A DNA stretch of 35,020 nucleotides, from the NCBI GenBank assembly GCA_003170915.1, contig PMYB01000100.1, positions 1-35,020 of the forward strand, given 5' to 3'. The notes below the pieces were generated by a model, which was given only the letters and a program-made list of their open reading frames with translations, did no database searches and had not been told where the DNA came from. The position numbers and the translations under genes are program-made. Positions within the stretch are counted from its first letter, which is position 1; every line of letters starts with the position of its first letter. Shown here piece by piece: positions 34,492-35,020 of this stretch. Source of the stretch: Bryobacterales bacterium (GTDB taxonomy: Bacteria > Acidobacteriota > Terriglobia > Bryobacterales > Bryobacteraceae).

Positions 34492-34911
34492 CTAGAACGG
34501 CACGTCATCATCTGTCACGCCGTCGTCACAGCCGTCTGTCGGCGGCGCATCCATCGCCACTCGGGGCATGGACTGAGGGAAGATATCCTCACCCGGCGTG
34601 CCGGGCCCAAAAAGCTGCTGAAACAGCCCCCCTCGGCGGTAAAGGATCATTCCCTCATCAGCCACTGGACGTTTCTTGCGCCACTCTCCCCTCTCGATCC
34701 GATCCGCCAGCCAACGGAAGCAGGAAGCCAGCCGCCAGCGAAGGTGCGGTAAGACGGTCAGATGCCAAGGCATCGGACAGCGAAAGTCCGGATGCGTTGT
34801 CCCGTCGGGAGGTCTCAGCGGACAGACGGCCACCACATAGTAATGGCAATGGCCGTAGGTTCGGTTGTACTCCGCCAGGCACTCGTTACAATACTCATCT
34901 TTGGTTTTCAT
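34492..34911 (-). CDS. Hypothetical Cys/His-rich protein
   Basis: A 139-residue protein; the ATG at 34911 is chosen for its AAGGAG site 5 bases upstream, rather than the one at 34932. The N-terminal MKTKDEYCNECLAEYNRTYG with HCHYYVVAVCPLRP supplies a C-x-x-C and further His/Cys residues that could bind zinc. The C-terminal VTDDDVPF ending is reminiscent of the acidic DDDIPF tail of single-stranded-DNA-binding proteins, though no OB fold is recognisable. Function unknown. It heads the minus-strand block as far as the window shows. Confidence 0.6.
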   Translation of the reverse strand: MKTKDEYCNECLAEYNRTYGHCHYYVVAVCPLRPPDGTTHPDFRCPMPWHLTVLPHLRWRLASCFRWLADRIERGEWRKKRPVADEGMILYRRGGLFQQLFGPGTPGEDIFPQSMPRVAMDAPPTDGCDDGVTDDDVPF

Positions 34912-35020
34912 CGTGTCTCCTTGTTTGGCCACAAGCGCCGATCAGAATTGGCGCGTCGTCGGCGGGGGGTTGCTTGAATCTGGAACCGCCCACATGGATT
35001 AGCCCAACTTTCGCACTTGG

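Overview
The window looks like accessory DNA from an Acidobacteriota genome, most likely a Solibacter/Bryobacter-type member of Terriglobia. The evidence is high GC, very large Oar-like TonB-dependent receptors with an N-terminal carboxypeptidase-regulatory domain, many twin-arginine-exported Gfo/Idh/MocA oxidoreductases and sugar-phosphate-isomerase-like proteins, and a ThuA / aldo-keto reductase / enolase-like set. This placement rests on family content; no rRNA or tRNA is present to confirm it.

Layout. (1) 1-2085: the end of a TPR protein, then a small mobile-looking module made of an HTH terminase-small-subunit-like gene, a frameshifted small gene and a broken DUF3489 gene. (2) 2086-9802: a minus-strand operon reading TonB receptor, Gfo/Idh/MocA (frameshifted), alginate-lyase-family protein, metallophosphatase. 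(3) 9838-16916: an intact second Gfo/Idh/MocA gene, divergent from a LacI regulator that heads a plus-strand operon of a GHL6-like glycoside hydrolase, a hexuronate-type MFS transporter and an SDR. (4) 16917-21524: a scrapyard containing an SDR stub, a second HTH module, a 5' Gfo/Idh stub, an intact TIM-barrel epimerase, a heavily decayed Gfo/Idh, an AraC regulator and a 3' Gfo/Idh stub. (5) 21573-28512: a second TonB receptor, ThuA-like protein, aldo/keto reductase, truncated enolase-superfamily protein and PaiB-like protein. (6) 29017-35020: a truncated FRG-domain gene, the third and best preserved HTH/DUF3489 module, and a minus-strand phage-like block (nuclease-like protein, ParB-methyltransferase, ParB stub and several small unknowns).

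How the genes work together. The LacI regulator very probably controls three promoters in its neighbourhood. Each has a near-consensus sigma-70 box pair with 17-bp spacing and a CAAnCGnTTG-type operator over the expected start site: the TonB operon, the second Gfo/Idh gene and lacI itself. Receptor, alginate-lyase-like enzyme, glycoside hydrolase, hexuronate-type transporter and SDR together suggest an inducible system for taking up and degrading a uronate-containing polysaccharide. The substrate is inferred, not shown.

The most noteworthy signals are this three-promoter regulon with its duplicated 109-nt leader (conserved hairpin just before the Shine-Dalgarno), five Gfo/Idh/MocA copies in different stages of decay within 17 kb, and a three-copy HTH + small protein + DUF3489 module whose copies abut truncated genes.
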